Shown: positions 1 through 11,704, counted from the first letter of the stretch. The stretch is 58,540 nucleotides of DNA from an uncultured Clostridium sp. (GCA_947648215.1 CANSMW010000008.1:35358-93897); one strand, 5' to 3'. Notes: generated by a model not told the origin, from the sequence alone. Numbers and translations are program-made.

Positions 1-3000
1 GTGAATGGAGATGGAGTAAAAACTGGTAAAGTAGGATTATTTGATTCGGAATTTGTGATACCAGGAGGAAAAAACGTTCCAGAATATAGGTTAAAAATAA
101 CAAGAGGAACGAGTACTTATAAGCTATATAAAGTATGGATGAACTTTAGAAATAAATTTGGAACAGGTGCTGTTTGTGGTGGTATTTCAAAAAGTGGTTC
201 CAATATTCGTGGAACTCATGGAATACCAGCAATTGTTGTTGGACAACCAGGACATGCCGCACTTTTATTCTATAGTAAAGATGCAGAAGGAAGAGGATAT
301 TGGAGATTGGATAATGACGTATCTGGATGGACAGCAACTGGTAAAAGTGCAAGATTTCTTGGTTGGGGAAATGGAAGTCATGCTACTGGTTATACTGGTG
401 TATATATGGAGTATGAACAAGCAGCAGTAAACGACCATGACAATTTAATAAAAGCAGAAGAACAAGTAATGCTTGCTAAGATATATAGCAGTGATTTAGC
501 AGATGCAAACAAAAAAGCAACAGCTTTAAGAAAACAAGAAGAACTATATCGAAAAGCATTAGAATTTCAATCAATTAATTTTGATGCTTGGCTTGGTTTA
601 ATCAATGTATACAATGCCAATGAAGAGAAAACAGAAGATGATTTCTATGAATTAGCAGAACAATTAGCAGAAAATTTGAAATATTTCCCATTACCAATGT
701 ATCAGGCAACTAATTTAATTAAACCAAGATTAACCAGTATACAAAATTCTTACCGATTTACTTTGTTACAAACGAGAATATTAAAAGAAGCAAATACATT
801 ACCAAATAATACACAGACAACCTTTACGGTAATGCAACCAGGAGTGACAAGGTTAGAAGCAGGTTACTTATTAGGACAAATGGATCAAACAATTGCAACC
901 TTTTCATTTGATGGAGCAGATGCAGGAAAAATCGTATTATCGGATCGTTTTGATAATACAGGAGTTCGTTGGGACTATAGCCTAGATGGAAAGCAAACAT
1001 GGCATGAAGTTTCCTTTAGTGCAGAGGAAGAACATAAACTACAATTAACACAAAGCCAAATAAACAGTATTACAGCAGAAAATGATATTTATGTTCATAT
1101 TGTTGGAGTAAACTATAATGAAGAGAATTTATATAAAATTGATATAACAGCACAAGCTCTTCCAACCACATTTTATCCAAATGATTTAGAAAATAGAGTG
1201 GTTGGAACAACACTAGGAACGGAATGGCGATATAGTGAAACTGACCCATGGACTTCTTATAAAGTAGCCTCTCCTGATTTAACAGGAGACAAGACGGTTC
1301 AAGTAAGACAAAGTGCAACAGGAACAAGATTAACCAGTCCAGCATCAGAAATGTATACATTTACACAAGATAATCAACCAAACACGAGAAAATATATACC
1401 AGTATCCCATTTAACAAAAGTTAGTGTTTCAACCGAAGCGGTAAGTAATGGAGGTGCAGCAGTAAATGCACTTGATGCAAACTATAATACAAGATATCAT
1501 TCCGCTTGGAATGGAACCGATACACAACGTTTCCTAATAGTAAAACTAGATAAGCCAGTTTATTTATCAGCAGTTGAATTTGTTCCAGCTAGTGGAGGAA
1601 ATGGAAGAATTGTAAGAGGAGAAATTTTTGGTAGTGCAACTGGAGAAGAAGGTACATGGGTAAGCCTAGCAAATAACAATGATACCCCTTGGTCATGGCC
1701 AACTCAGGCAAATACAGCAGAAGCCGCAAAGGCTCTAACCAAAAGCTTTGAAATTCCAGAAGAAAAAAGAGAAAATAAAGTACAATATATTAAAATTGTT
1801 GCAACACAAACAAATGGAAATTGGTTTGCAGCAAGAGCCTTTAACTTTTATCAAGATTTAACAAAAGAATCTCATCCAACTGCGGGTATTGCCTATAGTA
1901 CAACCGAGCCAACCAATGGCGTAGTAGTAGCAAGATTAATCAACCCAAGCACGGAAATCGAAATTACCAACAATGATGGAAAAGATAGCTATGTATTTAC
2001 CCAAAATGGCGAATTTACTTTTGAATTTGTGGATAAAAACAATAAAGAAAACAAAGGAACTGCAAAAGCAAAGGTAACTTGGATTGATAAAGATGGTCCA
2101 ACAGCAGATATCGAGTATGACTTAGATGATGATAGAAAACTACGTGTTATCTTTGATAATATTAGTGAAGATGTTTATTTGTTAGATGAAAATAATAATA
2201 AAATAAACTACATTGAGGTAAATGAAAATAAGAAAGTAACCCATATTACATATTTAGATAATCAAGGAAATGCTTATAAAGTGCTAGATAAAGATGAACA
2301 AGGAAATACCACAAAAATCACCTATAAAAATACAACAGGAAATGTAACAAATGTAGCAACCTATATAACAACAATAGAAAATGGAATTGTCACAAACGAG
2401 GAATATTTTGATGAAGAAGGAAATCCTGTAACAATAGAGCAAGAAGAACAAAAAGAAGCTCTAAGAGAATTACAACAAACGACAAGGTCAAATCCATTGG
2501 AATATGCATTAGATACAAGCGGAGAATATGAATTTAAACTTTTGGATAAAGCAGAAAACCTATTATATAAAAGCATAAAAGTAGATTACATTGATAATAA
2601 TACTAAAATTTTAGCAAGTGATATTACATATAATAAGACAAAACTAACCAATACCGATGTTACCGCTACACTTAACCCATATATTATTGATACAAATGGA
2701 AATAAAGATGGAAATGTTATTATAACAAGTGAAGGAGGAAACACACATACCTTTACCCAAGAAGGTGAACAACGATTTACCTTCCAATATAAAGAAGAAA
2801 CAGACGAAGATAATTTTGAAGTAAAATCACATGAAGCAATTGTTAACTGGATTGATAAAACAGCTCCAAGTGCTGAAATCACATACAGTACGACAGAAGC
2901 TACTAGTGGAGCAGTTACCGCAACACTAACCAATCCAAGTGAAGAAATTAGTATTACGAACAATGGCGGAAAAAATACCTATACTTTTACAGAAAATGAC

Positions 3001-4170
3001 GAATTTACTTTCCAATTTATTGACAAAGCAGGAAATGAAGGAACTGCAACTGCTCGTGTTACATGGATTGATGAAACATTGCCACAAGCAACCATTACCT
3101 ATAACACAACAGATTTAACAAACCAAGATGTAGTAGCAACGGTAACCTTTGATAAAGAAAATGTTACGGTGACAAGTGAAGGAGGAAACACACATACTTT
3201 TAGTACAAATGGAAAACACATCTTTGAATATACAACTGAACAAGGAAATAGAGGAACCGCTACCGCTTCTGTCAATTGGATTGATAAAGAAACACCAGTA
3301 GCTACTGTTACCTATAGTAAAACCGAACCAACCAACCAAGATGTTATAGCAATGTTATCCTTTAACGAAAACAATGTAGCAATCAAAGGGGGAAATGGAC
3401 ATCGTTTCACAGAAAACGGAAAATACACCTTTGAATTTGAAGACTTAGCAGGAAATAAAGGAACCATTGAGGCAAATGTGACGTGGATTGATAAAACAGC
3501 ACCAACTGCCCAAATCACTTACAGCACACAAGCACCTACGAATAAAGTGGTGGTAGCAACTTTAGTAAATCCAAGTGAAGAAATTATCATTACGAATAAT
3601 GGAGGAAAAAATACCTATACCTTTACTGAAAATGGAGAATTTACCTTTGAATTTGTAGATAAAGTAGGAAACAAAGCAAGTGTAAAAGCAAATGTCACCT
3701 GTATTGACAAAATAAAACCAACCGCAAAGGTTACTTATAGTACTACCAATAAAACATCAAAGCCAGTAACCGCTACCTTAACCGGAGAAAGCGAAAAAAT
3801 TACCATTACCAATAATGGAGGAAGTAGAAATTATACCTTTAGCCAAAACGGAGAATTTACTTTTGAATTTGTAGACGAAGCAGGAAACAAAGGAAGTGCA
3901 GTAGCAAAGGTAAATTGGATTGAAAAAGAACCAACCAAACCAGACCCAGAAGAACCAACAAAACCAGAAGAAGTGTTAATTGGAGACATCGATGGAAATG
4001 GAAAAATAGGACCAACCGACCTTGCCAAATTAAAGCTATACTTAATCGGAGAAGAAAAATTAAACGAAAAACAACAAAAAGCAGCAGACATTGACAAAAA
4101 CGGAAGAATAACAGCCACCGATTTAGCAAAACTAAAACTAATTTTAATTGGAGAATTAGAAGTGAAATAA
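1..4170 (+). CDS. Multidomain cell-surface protein with discoidin domain, Ig-like repeats and C-terminal dockerin (5' end probably outside window)
   Basis: The frame is open from base 1 (a GTG), so the true N-terminus is probably upstream; 1389 residues are visible. Residues about 45-130 carry Cys in AVCGGISK, His in GQPGHA and an Asp in RLDND, an order like a transglutaminase/papain-type triad (inference). Residues about 155-255 look helical and TPR-like. Residues about 460-620 resemble an F5/8 type C (discoidin) carbohydrate-binding domain. From about 625 to 1316 there are at least seven Ig-like repeats of about 70 residues, each opening with a YSTTEPT-type strand and closing with WIDK. A Pro/Glu linker leads to two dockerin-type calcium loops (DIDGNGKIGPTDLAKLK and DIDKNGRITATDLAKLK). 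Likely secreted and anchored through a cohesin. No in-frame CGG is present. Confidence 0.82.
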   Translation: MNGDGVKTGKVGLFDSEFVIPGGKNVPEYRLKITRGTSTYKLYKVWMNFRNKFGTGAVCGGISKSGSNIRGTHGIPAIVVGQPGHAALLFYSKDAEGRGYWRLDNDVSGWTATGKSARFLGWGNGSHATGYTGVYMEYEQAAVNDHDNLIKAEEQVMLAKIYSSDLADANKKATALRKQEELYRKALEFQSINFDAWLGLINVYNANEEKTEDDFYELAEQLAENLKYFPLPMYQATNLIKPRLTSIQNSYRFTLLQTRILKEANTLPNNTQTTFTVMQPGVTRLEAGYLLGQMDQTIATFSFDGADAGKIVLSDRFDNTGVRWDYSLDGKQTWHEVSFSAEEEHKLQLTQSQINSITAENDIYVHIVGVNYNEENLYKIDITAQALPTTFYPNDLENRVVGTTLGTEWRYSETDPWTSYKVASPDLTGDKTVQVRQSATGTRLTSPASEMYTFTQDNQPNTRKYIPVSHLTKVSVSTEAVSNGGAAVNALDANYNTRYHSAWNGTDTQRFLIVKLDKPVYLSAVEFVPASGGNGRIVRGEIFGSATGEEGTWVSLANNNDTPWSWPTQANTAEAAKALTKSFEIPEEKRENKVQYIKIVATQTNGNWFAARAFNFYQDLTKESHPTAGIAYSTTEPTNGVVVARLINPSTEIEITNNDGKDSYVFTQNGEFTFEFVDKNNKENKGTAKAKVTWIDKDGPTADIEYDLDDDRKLRVIFDNISEDVYLLDENNNKINYIEVNENKKVTHITYLDNQGNAYKVLDKDEQGNTTKITYKNTTGNVTNVATYITTIENGIVTNEEYFDEEGNPVTIEQEEQKEALRELQQTTRSNPLEYALDTSGEYEFKLLDKAENLLYKSIKVDYIDNNTKILASDITYNKTKLTNTDVTATLNPYIIDTNGNKDGNVIITSEGGNTHTFTQEGEQRFTFQYKEETDEDNFEVKSHEAIVNWIDKTAPSAEITYSTTEATSGAVTATLTNPSEEISITNNGGKNTYTFTENDEFTFQFIDKAGNEGTATARVTWIDETLPQATITYNTTDLTNQDVVATVTFDKENVTVTSEGGNTHTFSTNGKHIFEYTTEQGNRGTATASVNWIDKETPVATVTYSKTEPTNQDVIAMLSFNENNVAIKGGNGHRFTENGKYTFEFEDLAGNKGTIEANVTWIDKTAPTAQITYSTQAPTNKVVVATLVNPSEEIIITNNGGKNTYTFTENGEFTFEFVDKVGNKASVKANVTCIDKIKPTAKVTYSTTNKTSKPVTATLTGESEKITITNNGGSRNYTFSQNGEFTFEFVDEAGNKGSAVAKVNWIEKEPTKPDPEEPTKPEEVLIGDIDGNGKIGPTDLAKLKLYLIGEEKLNEKQQKAADIDKNGRITATDLAKLKLILIGELEVK

Positions 4171-4177
4171 GAAAAGA

Positions 4178-4224
4178 CAACACCTTAACTTATCAAATAA
4201 GATAAGAAAAGGTGTTGTTTTTTA
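4178..4224 (+). terminator. Rho-independent terminator after surface protein
   Basis: CAACACCTT (4178-4186) pairs with AAGGTGTTG (4209-4217) and is followed by a T run, closing the surface-protein transcript. Confidence 0.85.
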
Positions 4225-4274
4225 TTGATGATATAAAATATTTATGATAAGATAGATATTATAAAGAAAGTGAG

Positions 4275-4790
4275 ATGAAAAAATTGAGAATATATCATGG
4301 TAGTACCGTTATTGTAGAAAATCCAAGTTTAGAAATATTAAATTATCGAACCGATTTTGGAAAAGGCTTTTATACAACGACTGATATTGAGCAAGCAAAA
4401 AGATGGACAAAAATAAAAAAAGGAAGAATAGAAAAAGAACAGCTTAATGCACAAATTCATCAATATGTTAATATTTATGAATATACAGAAAATGAAAATC
4501 TTACGATATTAAATTTTGAAGAAGCAACAGAAGAATGGTTAAAATTTGTATTTATGAACAGGCAAAGTGATGAATTAGTACATAAATATGATATTGTAAT
4601 AGGACCTGTTGCGAATGATAACTTATATCAAGTTTTAGTAAGTTATGAAAATGGGATTTATGATATAGAAGAAACGATAAAAAGATTAAAAACTTACTTA
4701 TTATCTAATCAAATTTCATTTCATACATTAAAATCTTTAGAATGTATAAAATATATAGAAACGATTGAAGTAGGTGATGAAAATGAGTGA
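4275..4790 (+). CDS. DUF3990 family protein (ADP-ribosyltransferase-like fold)
   Basis: A 171-residue protein. It opens with YHGSTVIVENPSLE, followed by RTDFGKGFYTTTDIEQAKRW, the hallmark start of DUF3990 proteins, which are related to ADP-ribosyltransferases (family knowledge). It has no signal peptide or membrane segment. A GTGAG ribosome-binding region precedes ATG 4275. The next gene overlaps its 3' end, so the two are probably cotranscribed. DUF3990 is commonly found beside DUF3791 genes, as here, in a toxin-antitoxin-like arrangement; activity is inferred, not shown. Confidence 0.75.
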   Translation: MKKLRIYHGSTVIVENPSLEILNYRTDFGKGFYTTTDIEQAKRWTKIKKGRIEKEQLNAQIHQYVNIYEYTENENLTILNFEEATEEWLKFVFMNRQSDELVHKYDIVIGPVANDNLYQVLVSYENGIYDIEETIKRLKTYLLSNQISFHTLKSLECIKYIETIEVGDENE

Positions 4791-5019
4791 GGGTAAATTT
4801 ACTTGTATCATGTTTATAGTTGTACCAACATTATGTGATAGTATAAAAAATTATTTTAATATCAGTTATAAAGAAGCAAGAAATTTATTATATCATTCGA
4901 AACTATATAAAGCATTAGAAAAAGAAGAAACAAAGATGTGGTATTATAGTAATTATGATTTATTCAGAATGTTTTTAGAAGAAAAAGAAACAGGAAATTA
5001 TACTATTCATGAAAGATAA
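4783..5019 (+). CDS. DUF3791 family small protein
   Basis: About 78 residues from ATG 4783; AGGTGA at 4772-4777 gives good spacing, whereas an in-frame GTG at 4774 does not. It overlaps the end of the DUF3990 gene by eight bases. The sequence (IVVPTLCDSIKNYFNISYKEARNLL) fits the DUF3791 pattern of a helical protein paired with DUF3990. It is a candidate partner or antitoxin of the upstream gene. Confidence 0.6.
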   Translation: MSEGKFTCIMFIVVPTLCDSIKNYFNISYKEARNLLYHSKLYKALEKEETKMWYYSNYDLFRMFLEEKETGNYTIHER

Positions 5020-5049
5020 TGTAAGATAAGGAAATAAGCGAAGGAAGGA

Positions 5050-5277
5050 ATGGGTTTTAAGATGGAAAAGAAAATCAATGATTTCATTGTATTTTGTATA
5101 GAAGTTTTTAAAGAAGAAACAAAGCTTACCGGAAAAGAAGTGTATGAATTGTTTGAAAAATACGGGGTATTAAAATATTTACATGATGGATATGATATGC
5201 TACATACACAGGGAGATGGCTGGCTTATGAATGATATTAAAGAATTTCTAAAAATTCGAGGATATTTAGTTTCATAG
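5050..5277 (+). CDS. DUF3791 family small protein, second copy
   Basis: 75 residues from ATG 5050, or 71 from ATG 5062. AAGGAAGG at 5040-5047 is too close to the first ATG and far from the second, so the start is open; the family usually begins near KKINDFIVFCIE, which favours 5062. It is clearly DUF3791-like (TGKEVYELFEKYGV, then LHDGYDMLHTQGDGWL). It completes a DUF3990-DUF3791-DUF3791 cluster. Confidence 0.65.
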   Translation: MGFKMEKKINDFIVFCIEVFKEETKLTGKEVYELFEKYGVLKYLHDGYDMLHTQGDGWLMNDIKEFLKIRGYLVS

Positions 5278-5346
5278 AAGTGAAATAAAAGCATAAACAA
5301 TTACCTTTTTCTATATAATGAATAATAGAAAAGGGTGATTTTATTT

Positions 5347-7350
5347 ATGATAACAAATCAAAATAGAAGCAGGAAAAAGAGAATTATGTATTTACTATTT
5401 TTTGTGTTTTTTTTGTTAGTACTATTACTCATTCGAATTGCATTTTTACAATTTGTGCAAGGAAGTTGGCTATCTGAAATGGCCTATAACCAACAATCCT
5501 TAGATAGGCAAATTAATCCAAAACGTGGAACTATTTATGATGCTACTCGGAAAAAACGTACTAGCGGTGAGTGCAACCGTAGAAACGGTTACCATTAATC
5601 CTATTAACATTCCAGAAGAACAAAAAGAAAAAGTTGCAAAAGCGTTTTCGGATATTTTTGAATTAGATTATGAAAAAACCTTAAAAAAAGTAAAGAAGAA
5701 GAGTTCCATTGAAACCATTGTAAGAAAAATGGATAAAGAAAAAACAGACAAACTTCGCATTTGGATGAAAGAAAACGAAATTACTTCTGGTATTAATATT
5801 GATGAAGACACCAAAAGATATTATCCAAGAGGAGAACTTGCCTCGCATTTTATTGGATTTTGCGGAAGTGATAACCAAGGCTTAGATGGAATTGAAGCAA
5901 AATACGAAGAGATACTAAAAGGTACCAAAGGAAGAATTATCAGAATGACGGATGCAAGAGGTGGAGAAATTGGAAAAGAAGGAGAAGATTACGTACCAGC
6001 AGTTGATGGAAAAGATATTGTAGTATCCATCGATATGACCATACAAGCCATCTGTGAAAAATATTTAAAAGAAGCCTGTATTGATAATATTTGTACTGAC
6101 GGTGGAAATGTGGTTGCCATGAACCCAAAAACAGGAGACATTTTAGCAATGGTGACCTATCCAAATTATAACCTAAATTCGCCATATGAAATCACCAATG
6201 AAGAAACAAAAGCCAATTGGGAGAGCTTAACGGCAACCGAACGAAACAAAGAACTACAAGCCATGTGGAGAAATAAAGCCATTGCTGATACCTATGAACC
6301 AGGTTCTACCTTTAAAACCATTACTTCTTCTGCTGCTTTACAAGAAGGAATTACCACTACCGACAAAGAAGGAGAATTTTGTTGTACAGGAGGAATTGAA
6401 ATTGCAGGCACTAGAATTAAGTGTTGGCGATACTATCGTCCACATGGGTCAGAATCGCTAAGGCAAGCACTCATGAATTCTTGTAACCCAGTATTCATTG
6501 GACTTGGACAAAAAATAGGAGTACCAAAATACTATGAATACTTAAGAAAATTCGGATTTTTAGACAAAACAAAAATCAACCTTCCCGGAGAAGCAAAAGG
6601 AATTTTCCTAAACGAGAAAAAAGTAGGACCAGTCGAACTTGCCACAATTAGCTTTGGGCAAAGGTTTGAAGTAACACCACTACAAATGGTAACAGCAGTT
6701 TCTGCCATTGCCAATAAAGGGGTAAGAATGAAACCACGAGTGGTAAAGAAAACCATTGACCCTAAAACAGGAGAAGTAGAAGAATTACCACCAGTCGAAG
6801 TAGAAAGAGTAATCGACGAAAAAACAGCAAATGATGTATTAAGCATGATGGAAAGCGTTGTTGCAGAAGGTACAGGAAAGAATGCACGGAGTAAAAGGTT
6901 TTCGAGTAGGAGGAAAAACAGGAACTTCAGAAGATGGCGTAAACACAAATAAATATGTAACTTCTTTCATAGGAGTAGCACCCATTTCCGACCCGCAAAT
7001 TGTATTACTAGTAACCCTATACAATCCAACAGGAGAGGGAGGACACCAAGGAGGTGCTGTAGCAGCACCAGTAGGAGGGCAAATTCTAGCAGATGTATTG
7101 CCATATTTAGAATTAAAAAAAGACAATGAACAAGAGGAAGAAACCATAGAAGAAATAGAAGTACCAGAAATTCGAGGTCTAAATTTACAACAAGCAAAGA
7201 AAAAGTTACAAGAAGTAGGTTTAGAAATTACCGTTAATCGTGAAATTGAGGAAGGGGAGAAAGAAGAAGACATAACCGTAAAAGAGCAAATCCCAAAACC
7301 ACGGAATTAAAGTTAATAAAGGCTCAAAAATTAATGGAATCCTCTTCTAA
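5347..7350 (+). CDS. Class B penicillin-binding protein, SpoVD/FtsI-like, with one PASTA domain; three CGG +1 sites
   Basis: Peptidoglycan transpeptidase of about 666 residues when read through three +1 shifts, skipping the C at 5548, 6887 and 7302. Start ATG 5347 follows AAGGGTG. One N-terminal membrane helix (about residues 14-36) precedes the dimerisation region. The transpeptidase motifs are complete: STFK (SxxK serine), SCN (SxN) and GKTGTS. The second shift lies just before VGGKTGTS and the first in the YDATGKNVLAVSA stretch. A single C-terminal PASTA domain ends PKPGIKVNKG after the third shift; one PASTA favours SpoVD over PBP2B. Without the shifts the gene breaks into fragments lacking either the anchor or the KTG box. 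Confidence 0.88.
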
Positions 7351-7407
7351 AATCCAAAAAAATAGTGTATAATAAACTATATTAAAATCGAAGGAGAAAG
7401 AGCACAC

Positions 7408-10400
7408 ATGAATCAACTTACCAAAATGCTATCGAATTCTGCAAAATTCAATAGTTTTTTAGGAGAAATAAAAAATAAAAAAAGTCCAGTTAGCTTAACT
7501 GGGCTTACGGATGTTATGAAAGGGTATTTCGCTCATGCTACTAACGAGTACATAGAAACACCAATTTGTATGATAACTTATAATGAAATACAAGCAAGAA
7601 ATATGGTGAAAAATATAGAGTTTTTTACGAATAAAGTAGTATTTATTCCCAAAAAAGAAATTGTTACTTATGACTATATTGTGGATAGTAAAGAATTACC
7701 CTACGAAAGAATTGAGGCACTAAATAAGTTACAACAAAACAAGGTAGATATCGTGGTAACTACCATAGAAGCCCTTATGCAAGGAATGATACCAAAAGAG
7801 GTCTTATATAAACATCAAATTCGATTTCAAGTAGGAAAATCGTATTCCTTAGAACAAATCAAAAATGATTTAGTATGTTTGGGGTATGTTCGTTATGATT
7901 TAATCGAAGGTAGAGGACAATTTAGTATACGTGGTGGCATTTTGGATATTGCCTTAAACGAAAAAAAGGGAATTCGTATTGAATTTTGGGGAGATGAAGT
8001 GGACTCTATTCGCTATTTTAATTTGGCAAGCCAACGCTCTACTGAAATGAGTAAGGAAATTACCATTTATCCTGCTCATGAATTTATCTTAGAAAAACCA
8101 ACAAACGAAGTGATACAAACCATTCAAAAAGAATACCAAGATAAGTTTGAAGAAGTGGTAAAACAAGATATAGAGCAAATTGAAAATGGAGATTATATTA
8201 GTAAAATTGATAAATATTTTAACTGTTTTTATGAAAAAAGTGGTAGTTTATTAGAATATATCAACAAGGACAATATTTTATTTTTCGATGAAATTAGTAA
8301 AATAAAGGCAAGAGCCAAAAATGTTATAGAAGATAATCATAATCTTCAAAATATGCTAATCGAAAAAGAAAAAATCATTCCAGAAGCAATTTTAACATTA
8401 AGGGCTGAAACAACAGTATTTGAAACATTAGAAAATCAAAAGGCAGTATATTTAGAAAAGCAAGACAAGACAACAAACCAAGAAACAGAAAAGATACAAA
8501 GAAGTGAAATTCTTTTTTTAGCAAGAGAAATCCATTACTACAAAAGCAATATGGAGGCATTTTTAGAGGATGTGCTAAAAGCCATAAACGAAGAAAAGAC
8601 CGTTATTGTGCTTGGCGGTAATGAAGAAACTAGCCGAAAATTATCTTTGCTATTACTAGAAAAAGAAATACCTCATAAATATTTAGAAAACTTAAACCAT
8701 GTCCTACCAAGTAAAATGGTAGTGGTAACACCGGGGTCCTTAGAAGCAGGTTTTGAAGAATATGACATGCACTTAATGGTAATTAGTAGTAAAGAATTAC
8801 TAAATAGTGATACCAAAAGAAGAAAGTCGCATTCTGCTTTTTCCGAAGGGCAAAAAGTGGTATTTGCCGATTTAAAACAAGGCGATTATGTGGTTCACAA
8901 AACACATGGAATTGGGCAGTTTATTGGTGTTAATACCATAAAGGCAGATAGTGTTACCAAAGACTACATCAAAATAAAATACCGTGATGATGATATTTTG
9001 TATATTCCTACTAATCAATTAGATAATATTCGAAAATACATTGGGGCAGGAGAAAAAGAGCTAAAATTAAATCGATTAGGTAGTAAAGAATGGAATAATA
9101 CCAAATCGAAAGTAAAAAATAACTTACGTGAGGTGGCAAGGGAATTAATCGAATTGTACGCCAAACGCCAAAAGGCAAAAGGATTTGCTTTTGAAAAAGA
9201 TACCCCTTGGCAAACTCAATTTGAAGATAGTTTCCCTTACGTAGAAACCGAGGACCAATTACGTTGTATTGAAGAAGTGAAAAAAGACATGGAACAAGAT
9301 AAACCAATGGATCGACTTCTTTGTGGAGACGTAGGGTATGGTAAAACGGAGGTTGCCATTCGAGCAGCTTTTAAAGCATGCATGAACCAAAAACAAGTTG
9401 CCTATTTAGTACCAACTACCGTTCTTGCTAACCAACAATATGAAACTTTTAAAGAACGTATGGAAGCCTTTGCGATTAAAGTGGAATTACTAAACCGTTT
9501 TCGTACTAAAAAAGAACAAGACCAAGTCATAAAGAAACTAAAATTAGGTGAAGTGGATGTTGTGATTGGAACCCACCGAATTTTAAGTAAAGACATAGAA
9601 TTTAAAGACTTAGGGCTATTAATTATAGATGAAGAGCATCGTTTTGGGGTAAAGGATAAAGAAAAAATAAAAGAATTAAAAACCAATGTAGATGTATTAA
9701 CAATGACAGCAACACCAATTCCAAGAACCTTACATATGTCCATTGTAGGAGTAAGGGATATGTCGGTTATTTATGAACCACCACAAGATAGAAGACCAGT
9801 ACAAACCTATGTATTAGAATATGATGAGGAAGTAGTAAAAGAAGCCATTACCAAGGAGTTAGAACGAAGTGGACAAGTATTTTACTTATTCAATCATGTG
9901 GAACATATTGAACAAAAAGCAAGACAAATTGCGAGCCTAGTGCCAGAAGCTCATGTTGCTTTTGCACACGGAAAAATGACAGGACGAGAGTTAGAGGACA
10001 TTATGATGGATTTCATTGAAAAAAAGGTAGATGTATTAGTATGTACCACCATATTAGAATCGGGAATTGATATTCCAAATGCCAATACGATTATTGTAGA
10101 AAATGCCGACCGCTTAGGATTGGCACAGTTATATCAAATTCGTGGAAGAGTAGGAAGAAGTAATATACAAAGTTATGCCTATATTACCTACAAGCCAGAC
10201 AAGTTATTAAGTGAAATTGCAGATAAACGTTTAAAAGCGATTAAAGAATTTACCGAATTTGGTTCTGGTTTTAAAATTGCCATGAGAGATTTAGAAATTC
10301 GTGGAGCGGGAAGTTTGCTTCGGTGAAATTCAACATGGACATATGGATCAAGTAGGGTATGATACGTATTGTAAGCTATTAGATGAGGTGATTAAAGAAA

Positions 10401-10889
10401 TACAAGGAATAGAAGTAAAAGAAGAAATGGATGTACAAATCGATTTAGATATTTCAAGTTATATTCCAGATGAGTATATTGAAAGCAGTAGTCAAAAAAT
10501 TGAAATTTACCAAGATATTGCTCTTGCTAGAACAGAAGAGGATTTAAGTAATGTAACCGATGAAATGATAGATCGATTTGGACCATTACCAGATGAGGTA
10601 AATAATTTACTAGAAATTGCAAGAATTAAAGAATTATGCAAAAAAATGTATGTGGTAAAAATTTCACAAAGAAGAGAAAGTATTGTATTTCATTTTGATG
10701 TAAATAATTTTAAAATGGAAGTAACTGATACATTAATTAAGAAATATCGAAATGAAATACGTTTTTCACCGGGAAAAGAACCATATATTACGTATAAAGT
10801 ACCACAAAATAGTGATAATATGATTATAAAGAAAGTAAAAGAATTTTTAACCACCATACGGAGGAGAGCAAATTGTCAATCCTAAATAA
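7408..10889 (+). CDS. mfd: Transcription-repair coupling factor Mfd; two CGG +1 sites
   Basis: ATP-dependent translocase that removes stalled RNA polymerase and recruits UvrA. ATG 7408 follows AAGGAGAAAG. It contains a UvrB-like N-terminal module, a CarD-like RNA polymerase interaction domain (GDYVVHKTHGIGQF), helicase motif I GDVGYGKTE, DEEH box, TATPIPRTL and motif VI QIRGRVGRS. At 10321 the in-frame codon is CGG followed by TGA; skipping C10321 gives GAGSLLGEIQHGHMDQVGYD, the normal Mfd sequence, and opens the C-terminal TRCF domain. A second in-frame CGG (C10859) changes only the last residues: shifted it ends IGGEQIVNPK at 10889, unshifted at 10885. The length of about 1159 residues matches the family. 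Confidence 0.93.
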
Positions 10890-10910
10890 GATATAAAAAG
10901 AGGAGAAAGT

Positions 10911-11704
10911 ATGCAAGTTATAACGAGTAAAGATAATGAAGTCATTAAGAAAATTCGTAAATTAAAAGACAAAAAATATCGTGAACAAGAAAAGAAATAT
11001 GTGATAGAAGGAATCAAATTAATTAAAGAAGCAGTAGAAGAAAAAGCCAATATTGATACGATTGTAGTATGTGAAGATTGTGTAGAAAATCATACCATTG
11101 AGCAAAAGTTGTTATATGAAATTGCAAAATATGATTGCATTTATGTAGCGGAAAAAGTATTTGAAGCAATTACAGAGGTGAACAATCCACAAGGAATTTT
11201 AGCAGTTATCAAAAAAGAAAATAAAGAAGAGACGATTAATTATGAGGAAGACATGATTGTGGTATTAGATGGTATACAAGACCCACGGAAATCTAGGAAC
11301 CATATTAAGAACAATAGATAGTGTAGGCTTAAGCCAAATTATTTTATCTCAAACCACAGCAGATGCCTATAACCCAAAAGTAGTAAGGTCGACAATGGGA
11401 GCTATTTTTAGAGTAAATGTAATCGTATCTAGAGATATTGTAAAAACACTAAAAGAACTAAAAAAGCACAAATTTAAAATTTTAGCAACCTCTTTAGAAA
11501 CAGAGAATAACATCTACGACATCGATTACCACAAAAAAGTACTGGTTATCGGAAATGAAGCAAACGGTATTTCACAAGAAGTACTTGCCTTAGCTGATGA
11601 AACCGCAAAGATTCCAATGCTACGGAAAAACCGAAAGTTTAAATGCTTCCGTTGCAACTAGTGTTATTCTGTATGAATATGTAAGACGAAAAATAAGGGG
11701 GTGA
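10911..11704 (+). CDS. SpoU/TrmH family 2'-O-ribose RNA methyltransferase; two CGG +1 sites
   Basis: SPOUT-fold methyltransferase for rRNA or tRNA ribose, 263 residues. The N-terminal substrate-binding domain (IEGIKLIKEAVEE) is followed by the catalytic domain. Skipping C11286 gives LDGIQDPGNLGTILRT (SpoU motif 1), and skipping C11623 gives IPMLGKTESLNASVA (motif 3); both essential motifs therefore depend on the +1 events. The intermediate motif IGNEANGIS is intact. It follows mfd by 21 bases and may be cotranscribed. The stop codon TGA lies inside the terminator stem. Confidence 0.9.

Noticed and set aside
1876..3950. Ig-like repeats as a CRISPR-like or DNA-level repeat array
   Set aside because: Similarity is at protein level, in frame, with diverged DNA; units are about 210 bases inside a gene.
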